From positions 237,001 through 301,000 of the forward strand of contig NC_090148.1 of assembly GCF_017916325.1 (NCBI RefSeq): a stretch of DNA of 64,000 bases, read 5' to 3'. The notes below the pieces were generated by a model. The model was given only the letters and a program-made list of their open reading frames with translations. It was not told the DNA's origin and ran no database searches. Of this stretch, positions 37,143 to 45,935 are shown piece by piece. The number at the start of each line of letters is the position of its first letter. The first letter of the stretch is position 1. This DNA comes from Leishmania martiniquensis (taxonomy: Eukaryota > Euglenozoa > Kinetoplastea > Trypanosomatida > Trypanosomatidae). Both the position numbers and the translations under genes were made by a program.

Positions 37143-38117
37143 TGGGGAGAGGGAGAGTGGAAGAGGGGCGCCGATGGCGGGAGAGTGCACGTGGCGAATT
37201 GAGGGAGGATGGCGCAGTCAGCGGGCAAAAAAAGGCGCGCGCACACACACACGCCGACATCGTGAAGAGGTGTGTATGCGGGTGTGATGACAGGAAGCAC
37301 AATGGGAAAAGAGAAGGCGTTATAGGAGTGAGAAGAAGCGACATCGATGGTGGCGGGCGACACACATGTGCGTACACGCCATGCGCAGGGGAGGAGGGAG
37401 GGAGGGAGGGTGATGAACGGAGATGATGCCCGCAATGCACAGAAACCGACGACAGCGTACACAGTATCGGAGGATAGACGCGCACCGTCTTTTACAGCAC
37501 TTCCGCCACAGTCAACCACACACAATGCACACCACTATCCAAAGGTGGGAGGATATATAGAGAGAGAGAATGAGGGGCCTTCGAGAGCATGCCCCCATCC
37601 CTGAGCTGGCGCCTTCAAAAAGAACGACTTCCGCGCCCCAACACGTTGAGATATCTAACGCAAGCAACACACCCGCGCACACAGTTGAATAGAAAAAAAG
37701 GGTGTGGAGATGTGACGTGGAGTGAGAGCACACAACGAGGCGCAGAGCGGTCGCTTGATTGGGCAAGTCAGACAGCTGAACAGCGTTCCATGGTCGCGGT
37801 GGCGGGCTTCGTTATACACCCCACTCGTCCCTGTGAGTGCCACCGCACACGCTCGAAAGAGAGAAAACTGCAGCACGGCAGTTTCATAGCAGCGGAGGTG
37901 GGTATGAGACTCGCGTGCCAAGTCAAGTATCGCCCCCCTCCCCCTACCGCGAGTTGGACCTGAGCGGCTAAAGAGCGAGCGAGCGCGGAGGAGGAGAACA
38001 CGCCACAAACCTACGCGTGTCCACAGTCAGAGAGCGAGAGCGAGCGGCGGCCATGCAGAGGGAGGATGCGTTCCTCCTCCTCCTCCCCCCTCTCACCATC
38101 CATTGCTTCTTCATACC

Positions 38118-41100
38118 TCACTGCCCCATTGAGTCCAAGTCCTCACAGTTGCCTAACGACACCTGCAAGCCGAACAGCTCAAACGAGAGCGCCTCGCTCA
38201 GCTTCACAAGGAAATGTTTCGGATACGCGATATCGATGGCGTCGCTCATGGCCGCGCCGGCCGTTAGCGCCACCTGCACATCGAACTTGTCCAGCGATGT
38301 CCTGCCACCGCACCCGTTAGAGGCGCGGATGGCCCCACGTATCGACTTGCTCACCTCCTCCTCAAAGTCGCGCACAAACTGTGCGCTTGCAGCGGAAGGC
38401 CTCAACAAACGGCGTGGCACCCTCACGAGCTGCACGGACGCGTCTCTAGGAGGGACAGAAACAGTGAAAGAGGCGCGCCGCTCACCGGCGCCGCTCTTCT
38501 CCAGCACCCCATCGCGGAGGGTGGAGGGGGAGGTGAAGAGAGGGGAACTAAGGGTTGCCGACAGAGGGGTCGATCGCATTGGCGTTAGTGGGCCGGCAGG
38601 GCTGTTCGCGATGCAGCGCCGAAGGGGCAAGGTGGCGTCGTCCACGGCCGTGCTAGCGGGCACGCCACTACTGTCGTGACCCCCGCTGCCTCCTGCCTCC
38701 TTAGCATTGTCTTTTGCGGCGCCCCCGACTAACGTTGCTGAGATCGCCGGGGAGCGAGACCGCCTAAGCTGCTTTGGCCTTGTCGCCTTGCCCAGCGACC
38801 CGGCCGCGCCAGCACCACTGCCAACCACCGCGGCGCTTCTTTCTTGCTCGGCCATCTCGTAGCTGAGACGGTGCAGCTGGCGCAGCTGCTCGTAGCGCAG
38901 CAGCGCCGCTCGTTGCCAGCCGGACAGCCCCTTGACACCATCGCCCTCGCTCTTCTCGCGCGGCTGTGCCGGCGACAGCTGGGTCGCCGCCAACCCCGGC
39001 AGGGCTATCGCAGCTGCCGCGGTGACGCTGCTGCTGTTGCTTTCTTCTGGCGCCACTCCTGCGCCGTCACGCGCCAGCACAGAGGTGGCCGGGGTTACCG
39101 AGGCGATGTGATCTTGTCCTTCCATGACAACCAGCCGCGGCAGCGACTCGTGCATCCGGTGGGTGGAGGGGGAATCTTTCGTGTAATGGAAGACTTCCTT
39201 CAGGACAAAGAAGAGCCCCGCCCCGACGAGGTAGTCCGGGATGTCCGCCAACGTGTTGATGCTCGGGAAGCACTGAAAGAGAAAGTTCTTGACGAACTCA
39301 TAATTGTCGCGGCTCTCGCGCTGCTGCTCCGGGTCGTCACGGTCGTAGTGCGGAAGGTAAATTTGGCTCACAAAGGACAGGTCCTTCGTTGCCTCACGTA
39401 GCCACTCCCGCTCACTGTGCACACCGTAGCAGTCGAGAATGATGCCGTTGCGGTCCTCGACGCGCTCCAGCCTCGCCTGCTGCTCCTCCCGCGTCGGAAG
39501 CTCTCGCTGCTTCGCGTCATCGAAGGGGGTGTGACTGAAGATGAGCTGCCAGGAGTAGATGGCGGCAGCGCAAAACACGCGCGATGTCAGGTTGTGCGCC
39601 ATGCCCCACTGCTCGAACGGGCGGTGGAACGGCTTCACGACCGGGTTGGCGCGCTGCAGCTCGTTCGGGTCGACAGTACTGTCGTAGCGCATCGTCGGGG
39701 GCACAGACAACGTCGCCGGCGCTGTGGCACAAACGCTGCCGAGGTAGGAGCGCGTCGCCGAGTTGAGGGTGGCGTCGAGCGAGGACAGACCGCCGTGACC
39801 GCTGGGGCTTTGGTGAACGCCGTCGACGAAGCCGCCCATGCCGCTAATAGGGATGAGCGCCTCGTACCTGCCACACGCGTAGCGGCGCAGTCCGAGGAAG
39901 CGAATGTGCAGCAGACCCTTTTTGATCCAGCGCCGCTGCTGCGCCGTGAAGGCACCGCCGACGTGGCGATCGCCGCTCTCCTCATTTCCGCTGATCGGGC
40001 CGGCGAGGCTGCCGCCAGGGGTCGTCTGCTGCCATTGGCGCGGCCGCTGGAGATGATCACTGCCGCCTATATCGCCGAAGCGTTCATCCATCGCCGGGGG
40101 CGCGTCGCTTTTCTGCCGCTCCTCGCCGCCGTCCAGCCGATGATTCGGTACGCCGCCGCCGTTGTCGAGGTATGCCATCGGCGGATTGGTGGGGTAGCGC
40201 AGTGCCACCATGCATGTTGTGAACAGCAGCAAAGGGGGCGCGTTCAACAGCCGGTGCATCGCGGAGACGGTGAAGCTGTTGCTCTCGCCATGATAGTTGC
40301 GGATCGCGAACGTTGAGATGCCGCTGGCGGCGAGCGGCAAGGGCGAAAGGCGAGTCGGCGCGAAGGAGACGACCGCCTCCTTCGCGCCGCTGCCGCTGGC
40401 AGACGGGGACGATGACACTCGTGGCATGCCCGACGTTACGGCGGCGGTCGATGCCAAGGCTGCCTTTCGCTGCTCCTTCGCACGCTGGAAGCGCTCGCGC
40501 GACGTAGACGCGGCTGCGACCGTTGCCGCAGCCGCTGCCTTCTCCTTTGCAGCCGCGGCGCGGCGCGTCTTCTCCAGGTCATCATCCTCTGCTGTCCCCA
40601 CCGCGGTGGGCGCCACCGAAGCGCTCGCTTGTTGCCGCGACTTTTCTGCATCGATGCGCCGCCGCAGGAGCCAGCGACACACCCACATTCGGACGAATGC
40701 GCTACGCCGCGCGGCGAGGACCCGTTGCCGCTGCGCCGCGTTCTCTGTCCAGTGTGCAGCGCGATGTTGTGCCACAGCCTGGCGGCGGCGGCGTACGATG
40801 GCATACCACACAGCAATCTGGCACGCCGCTGCATTGCGCGGCTCTGTCGCTACGACGCGGGTGAGCGCGACGGCGCTTGCGTCGCTCGACGAAGAGTCCT
40901 TCACGCCCGACCCTGAGTTCTGCCGGGGCGCAGTGCGCTGCGTCAGCATCATAGAGAAGGAGTTCAGCAAAGCAGCCGCACTTGACTGCGTGCTCGCGGC
41001 GGGCTGTGCGCTGTCGTCGCTGTGAGTGAGGAGGGCGATGTCCTCCATATCCAGTCGCCGCGGCACTGCGTGGAGGCCCACCAGGCTCGGCATGCTGCCA

Positions 41101-44100
41101 GCAGGACGTGCATGTGTGGCGCCGAGCTCACTATGCGGCCCGCCATCATCGACTTTTTCGTCCTCAAAGTGTGCGTGACCGCGGGGTGCATGAAGGGCCC
41201 CGGGAGGCGGCGGACTCGGCAGCGAATCCGCCACCGATGCCGCCTCGTTGCCCACCTCCCATGCCAGCCGACTTGGGGAAGCCGCTCCATCCACTCTCTC
41301 AGACGTTACCTCCTTCCGCATGTCGCTGTCCATGGGAGCGAGAGGCGTCGCTGCGGCCGTCGGAGACAACACCATCGGAGGCGAGGCGGCGTCGACCTCC
41401 TCCGTCAGGGCGCCGTCGCCAAGGCGCCCGCCGGCCACAGCCGATGCGTTCACGCTCGCCGACGCCGAGGACGGATGCCGTGAGAAGAAGGTCGGCTCGC
41501 CGGCCCCTGCAGCGGCGGCTCCATCCCGATTTTCGGCGAGGGGCTTCAGGGCCGTCCACAGCGACCACGCTTTCACGAGGCGGCGCTGTTGCTGCAGCTG
41601 CTCGTGCCTCTCCTGCTGAGCTTTCTTCTGCAACGCGATGGGCGTCTTTTTGCGCGATTTAGTCGAGCCGGCCGATGCCCTCGGCGTCGCTGGCGCCTTC
41701 TGCGATGCGGAGAGCGCTGGGCGGGACTGGTAGATGCTGCCCCCACCGCCAGCGGCGCGACCCGACTTGACGGCGCCGGTTCTTGCGGATGGCCTGTTGC
41801 CGCTCTTGCCAGCCGCACGCTTTGTGCTCGCGTTCAACGCCGCGGCGCTACTGCCATAGGCGCTTCCTAAAGAGGCGGATAGGTCGATTGTCGTCCAGTT
41901 GAGGCTAGAGTTCTGCCGGCTGCTTGTGTGCTCACTCTCCGTGCCCGCTCGCGGCGAGCGCGACACGTTGCCGGCCGCGGCTGTGGCAGGCTGCACACAG
42001 TGGAGCAGATACCGCTCCACGGCAACGTGTGTGTTGCATGCGGCGCCCTCTGCGCTGCGTGCGCTGATGGAGCACATGCTCGGGTCCCCAACCAAAGCGC
42101 CATCACCCGCCTCGTCCTCGTCCACCGTCGTGGCGAAGGTGAAAAGCGGCGTGTACGGCATGGCTACATCGTTGGCACGCACGCGCGGTGTGCTGCTCTC
42201 TGAGGAGCGGCCTGTGACGCCACCGCCGCCGCTGCTGCTGCTGAGCTTTGAGGACTGAAGTTTTTTACCGGTGGCGTTGCTCGCAGACTTCAGGAGGGAG
42301 AGCGCATGTGGAGCTTTGGGCAAGGCGCCAGCCATTGGACTGGTGACGACAGCATCGCCACCGGTGGTGGCAGCCTCGCCCTCCTCTGCGGTGGTGCCGT
42401 CGCCGCTCCACTCTGCCACGGCGATGGCGAGGCTGTTCAGATACTTGGGTGGTACGAAGAACGGCGTGCTCAGCATGTCCGACACTTCAAGACACACTAA
42501 CGGCGCCGCCGTCGCCGCGCCAGCACTGCTTTCTGTCGACCGCTGCGTGATAGCAGCTTCCAAGGTCGTCATAGGCGAGCCGAGGGCTTGGCGGACAGCA
42601 CCGCACACCTCGTCCAGCTGCACTGCCACCTCCCGCTCCTGCGCACGCACGAACTCTACGAAGCGAGGAGGGGCCGTCACCCTCGATGCTGCGGCGTCGC
42701 CAGGGAGTGCCGCCGCCGCCACCGTTGCCGAGGAGTCGACGGCGCTCGCCTGGCTCTGGCTTGCGTGCACGTCTCCAGCACTTGCCACACCCTGCGGCGG
42801 TAGAGGGGGCTGGTCGGCGCCGACGCCATCACCACGGGAGGCGAGTACGAGAGAAGAGTTAAACTTTTCCGCGGGGCCGCTGGCGCTCTCATCTGATAAG
42901 ATGACGGAGGCGGCGTTGGGAATGCGGCGAGAAGCCGTCGGTGCCGGCTGCACGCCACCTGGGCCGATACTACTGAGCGGCGACACCAGTCCGTTCGCTG
43001 GGGCCTGGGTAAGGGCGGCGCTGTCGCTGAGTGTACTTAGGAGCGTAACGACCGTGCATTGCAGGGCCTGAAGAGCCTCTGAGAGGGAAGCGGCCTTGGC
43101 TGCCGCTGCTGCTGCCACGGAGGCGCGCCTGCTTGCGGGCTCCGCTATCGCGACCGTTGCAGTGTTGGCCAGCGATGACGTTGTGCTGTTCCGGGAGATG
43201 CTTGGCTTGCGCGGGGTGGTGCTCGCACTGGAGTCGGTGGTGCTGGGGATGGCGCCGCTAATGGGCCCGTCCTTGCCGCTGCCTAGCCCGCGGTTGCTGT
43301 GCCCACCGTGGTGGTACCCGTGCAGGGACGCGACGGAGTGCCGCCATGCCTCCTCTCCGCCGCCTTTCTCCGCTACTGCCGCAGACGCCGAGAGCGAGGC
43401 ACTCGCAACCTGAATAAACGATTCCAGCGCCAGCGTGACGGCTGCGCGCTGCTCTTGAAGTAATTTCATTGTGTCGACCAAGGGCTGTAGGTGCTCGGCA
43501 CAGTACTTCGCCATCTGCTGTGCGCACGCATCTGCCATGGCAGCCTCTACCCCACGTGCGCGAGAGTTGTATTCATCACCGGTGCTCGTATGCTGCTGCT
43601 GCTGCGCTGAGGACCCGAATATGCTGGGGCGACTCACGGAAGTAAGGCGACCAACGCTGCCACTTCGCTTCGGCAAAGCTAATGGCGAGTTCAAGCTCGA
43701 TGCGCCGTGACGCGCACCAGGTGACTTCGTCCGCCTCGCAGCTGGCGTGCTGGCCCGCTGCCGCACAGACGAGGTCAGCGGAGGCGCGGGAATGGTCACG
43801 CTTGTTGCGGTGGCGGACAGCGACAGCGCCGCCCCTGTGGCGATACGTGGTCGCGCCCCGCCACGAGGGGTGTGTTGCTGTTGCTGCTGCTGAGGCCCAG
43901 CCAGGAGAAAATGGCCTGACACCATAAGGCTGCCGTTGAGCGTGCTTGGCGCTCTCTTGGAGGGATAGGTGCTGCTAAGGTCCTTGGCGTCTGCGGTGCT
44001 GGGCGCTATGGACGCTAACAGCATATCGAGCTGGCGCTCGCCTCCCTTCGCGGGGGCTAGACAGGCAACCCAGTCCATATTCGGCTCATCGCCCACTTCC

Positions 44101-45935
44101 GCACAGAGCTTCATGTACGTGGCAGCCAGCTTCGCGTAGTCTTGCGGAGGCGGTGAGGCGCCGTGCTCTTGCATGTGGCTGGCACTAGCTTTGAGGTGCG
44201 CTGGAGCGAGCACGCGTGCCAGTGAGCTTTGCCGCCGCCCTGACGGGGGTTTCGTGCCGGCTGCTGCTGTTGTTGCCCCGCTGAAAGCGCCACTGCGGGC
44301 ACTGCGGCTCCTCCGGTTGCTGCTGTTGCTGCTGATGACGTGCTGATGATTCGCCGCAGCGTTGGTGGAGGCGGCAAGGCTATCCTTCTCCCCTGCGAGG
44401 GAGAAAGAGGCGCGCTCGAGGCTGCAGGTGAGCGGCGACGAGGCGCCTGGCGAGGATGTCTCCGACAGCACCCGCTTGGACACCTGAAGGGAGATGCTAG
44501 ACTGATGGCTGGCACGCAAGCCGAGCTGAGATGGAGAGGTGGGCGAGAAAGCTGGTCCGCTAACGGCAGCGCTGCTTGGAGCACCAGCAGCAGTGCTTGG
44601 TGCGGCCCCCGCTCGTGCCTTGTGCGAGCGCGGCGGACGTGATGGCGCCGGCGACGGATCTGCGCGGCGCCTGTGGCCTGCTGCCGCGGCTCCCCCTGTA
44701 ACACTGCGTGGGCGAGTGCCTGGCGGCAGGACGTCGCGCGTGCGGCCGGTGCCGGCGCGGTTGGCTGCTCCGCCGCCGCTAGCACTTGCCCCCGTGAGAA
44801 TGGCCGACACCCCGCGCTGACGTATGTGCGACGCCGCGAGTGCGTTGCTGCTGCTGACCGTGGCGCCCAGCGCTCCATATGCGGGAGACGCTGGCTCGAT
44901 GTCTCCCGCTATTCTCGTTGACGGAACACCGTTGGTCGAGGCCACACCCGCTGCAACAGTGTGCCGCCGCACGACAGAGCGAGGGCGCCGCCGAATATGC
45001 GTGCCGGAGGGCAGCCGATTGCGCGTGCATGCCTCAGTTGCCGGCAGAGGCCCGACATCGCGCGGGAGAAGCGTCGCCACCGCAGTCGCCGCCACGTCAC
45101 TTGAGTCACGCCGAAGCCGGTGATGAGGACTGTGATGATCGCCGTCGACGCCGGCTCCTGCTGTCTCGTCCACCTTCCACGGCGAGGTGGCCTCGGAGCG
45201 AGCAGCTGCGTCGCTCGCACCAATGATCTGGTTGCGGCTGAAGAGTGAGGAGCCGCCGAGCGCCGAGCTCATGGATCCGTTAAGGCTGTCGCCCGACTGG
45301 CCCACACCGCCGCCACTTGTCCGCCCGACGGCCGCGGAGGGCAGCTTCAGCGAGAATAGGAACGGCACGGTGGCGCCGGCGGCTCTGGCGCCAGCGGCAG
45401 CGGCAGCGGCTGTGGATGAGAGGACTGACGCGGAAACGCCCGTGGGTATATGCGTTGATGACGAGGAGAGCTCCGCTTGGGGGTATTGGGCATCATCGCT
45501 GTCGCTTGTGGTGGCGCGGTGAAGAGAGGTCCGCCGAGCAGCGTCGCCCAGGCTCACTGGGGCTTCGTAGGAGGACATGGAGGGCTCCCGTGACTTTCCA
45601 AACGCGCGCGAGCTTCCCCTGTTTCGTCCATGTGGCAAGAACAACCGCTGCTCGTATCGGTGATAGGTCGGACTGCTTCCGGCCACATGCGACGTGCTCG
45701 AGACAATGAAGGAGTTGGCTGCTGCGTCGCGTGGCGTCGGGTCTAAGCTGCCGTGGAGGAGGCTGTCGCCACGACCGCCATCGGCGTCTAGGGGAAGGGA
45801 AAGCGAGGGGGACCTCGCACTACCGCCGACGGTGACGGGGTTCCCCCTGGCTTGGCTGCTGGCGACTGACCGTGCCGGCTTCCCGCCATCGAGGCTGCGC
45901 GGCGCCGGCGGGGTAGAGTTTCCGTTGCGCTTCAT
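38118..45935 (-). CDS. Very large low-complexity protein of unknown function
   Basis: The 2605-residue protein is not recognised. The first 1400 or so residues are Ser/Ala/Gly/Arg-rich with scattered Gln runs and few predicted helices, so largely disordered. Residues around 1440-1460 (LVKAWSLWTALKPLAENR) and about 1695-1760 (QIAVWYAIVRRRRQ, AHWTEN and FVRMWVCRWLLRRRIDAEK) contain short Trp/Arg helices reminiscent of Sfi1- or IQ-type centrin or calmodulin binding sites. The last 750 residues look folded: GLRRYACGRYEALIPISGMG, FCAAAIYSWQLIFSHTPFDD, FLFQCFPSINTLADIPDYLV and a final SEALSFELFGLQVSLGN. The frame runs 61 codons further upstream from a TTG through CT-rich leader, so the first ATG (MKRNGNSTP) is used. 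A cytoskeletal or basal-body role would fit but is not demonstrated. Confidence 0.8.
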   Translation of the reverse strand: MKRNGNSTPPAPRSLDGGKPARSVASSQARGNPVTVGGSARSPSLSLPLDADGGRGDSLLHGSLDPTPRDAAANSFIVSSTSHVAGSSPTYHRYEQRLFLPHGRNRGSSRAFGKSREPSMSSYEAPVSLGDAARRTSLHRATTSDSDDAQYPQAELSSSSTHIPTGVSASVLSSTAAAAAAGARAAGATVPFLFSLKLPSAAVGRTSGGGVGQSGDSLNGSMSSALGGSSLFSRNQIIGASDAAARSEATSPWKVDETAGAGVDGDHHSPHHRLRRDSSDVAATAVATLLPRDVGPLPATEACTRNRLPSGTHIRRRPRSVVRRHTVAAGVASTNGVPSTRIAGDIEPASPAYGALGATVSSSNALAASHIRQRGVSAILTGASASGGGAANRAGTGRTRDVLPPGTRPRSVTGGAAAAGHRRRADPSPAPSRPPRSHKARAGAAPSTAAGAPSSAAVSGPAFSPTSPSQLGLRASHQSSISLQVSKRVLSETSSPGASSPLTCSLERASFSLAGEKDSLAASTNAAANHQHVISSNSSNRRSRSARSGAFSGATTAAAGTKPPSGRRQSSLARVLAPAHLKASASHMQEHGASPPPQDYAKLAATYMKLCAEVGDEPNMDWVACLAPAKGGERQLDMLLASIAPSTADAKDLSSTYPSKRAPSTLNGSLMVSGHFLLAGPQQQQQQHTPRGGARPRIATGAALSLSATATSVTIPAPPLTSSVRQRASTPAARRTKSPGARHGASSLNSPLALPKRSGSVGRLTSVSRPSIFGSSAQQQQHTSTGDEYNSRARGVEAAMADACAQQMAKYCAEHLQPLVDTMKLLQEQRAAVTLALESFIQVASASLSASAAVAEKGGGEEAWRHSVASLHGYHHGGHSNRGLGSGKDGPISGAIPSTTDSSASTTPRKPSISRNSTTSSLANTATVAIAEPASRRASVAAAAAAKAASLSEALQALQCTVVTLLSTLSDSAALTQAPANGLVSPLSSIGPGGVQPAPTASRRIPNAASVILSDESASGPAEKFNSSLVLASRGDGVGADQPPLPPQGVASAGDVHASQSQASAVDSSATVAAAALPGDAAASRVTAPPRFVEFVRAQEREVAVQLDEVCGAVRQALGSPMTTLEAAITQRSTESSAGAATAAPLVCLEVSDMLSTPFFVPPKYLNSLAIAVAEWSGDGTTAEEGEAATTGGDAVVTSPMAGALPKAPHALSLLKSASNATGKKLQSSKLSSSSGGGGVTGRSSESSTPRVRANDVAMPYTPLFTFATTVDEDEAGDGALVGDPSMCSISARSAEGAACNTHVAVERYLLHCVQPATAAAGNVSRSPRAGTESEHTSSRQNSSLNWTTIDLSASLGSAYGSSAAALNASTKRAAGKSGNRPSARTGAVKSGRAAGGGGSIYQSRPALSASQKAPATPRASAGSTKSRKKTPIALQKKAQQERHEQLQQQRRLVKAWSLWTALKPLAENRDGAAAAGAGEPTFFSRHPSSASASVNASAVAGGRLGDGALTEEVDAASPPMVLSPTAAATPLAPMDSDMRKEVTSERVDGAASPSRLAWEVGNEAASVADSLPSPPPPGALHAPRGHAHFEDEKVDDGGPHSELGATHARPAGSMPSLVGLHAVPRRLDMEDIALLTHSDDSAQPAASTQSSAAALLNSFSMMLTQRTAPRQNSGSGVKDSSSSDASAVALTRVVATEPRNAAACQIAVWYAIVRRRRQAVAQHRAAHWTENAAQRQRVLAARRSAFVRMWVCRWLLRRRIDAEKSRQQASASVAPTAVGTAEDDDLEKTRRAAAAKEKAAAAATVAAASTSRERFQRAKEQRKAALASTAAVTSGMPRVSSSPSASGSGAKEAVVSFAPTRLSPLPLAASGISTFAIRNYHGESNSFTVSAMHRLLNAPPLLLFTTCMVALRYPTNPPMAYLDNGGGVPNHRLDGGEERQKSDAPPAMDERFGDIGGSDHLQRPRQWQQTTPGGSLAGPISGNEESGDRHVGGAFTAQQRRWIKKGLLHIRFLGLRRYACGRYEALIPISGMGGFVDGVHQSPSGHGGLSSLDATLNSATRSYLGSVCATAPATLSVPPTMRYDSTVDPNELQRANPVVKPFHRPFEQWGMAHNLTSRVFCAAAIYSWQLIFSHTPFDDAKQRELPTREEQQARLERVEDRNGIILDCYGVHSEREWLREATKDLSFVSQIYLPHYDRDDPEQQRESRDNYEFVKNFLFQCFPSINTLADIPDYLVGAGLFFVLKEVFHYTKDSPSTHRMHESLPRLVVMEGQDHIASVTPATSVLARDGAGVAPEESNSSSVTAAAAIALPGLAATQLSPAQPREKSEGDGVKGLSGWQRAALLRYEQLRQLHRLSYEMAEQERSAAVVGSGAGAAGSLGKATRPKQLRRSRSPAISATLVGGAAKDNAKEAGGSGGHDSSGVPASTAVDDATLPLRRCIANSPAGPLTPMRSTPLSATLSSPLFTSPSTLRDGVLEKSGAGERRASFTVSVPPRDASVQLVRVPRRLLRPSAASAQFVRDFEEEVSKSIRGAIRASNGCGGRTSLDKFDVQVALTAGAAMSDAIDIAYPKHFLVKLSEALSFELFGLQVSLGNCEDLDSMGQ

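Larger units (their letters stand above)
35476..38117. other. Long intergenic region (2.6 kb)
   Basis: It should contain the leader of the small basic-tail protein and a very long 3' UTR of the 2605-residue protein. TA runs lie at about 35694-35711 and 37130-37142. Pyrimidine-rich tracts on the coding strand cover about 35750-35780 and 35880-36100. Open frames here either lack ATG or have UTR-like composition. No RNA gene was recognised. Confidence 0.7.

Noticed and set aside
36770..37525. Minus-strand 251-codon frame in the 2.6 kb gap
   Set aside because: It crosses CA and TA simple sequence, giving cysteine/valine and isoleucine/tyrosine runs, and has no conserved-looking segment.
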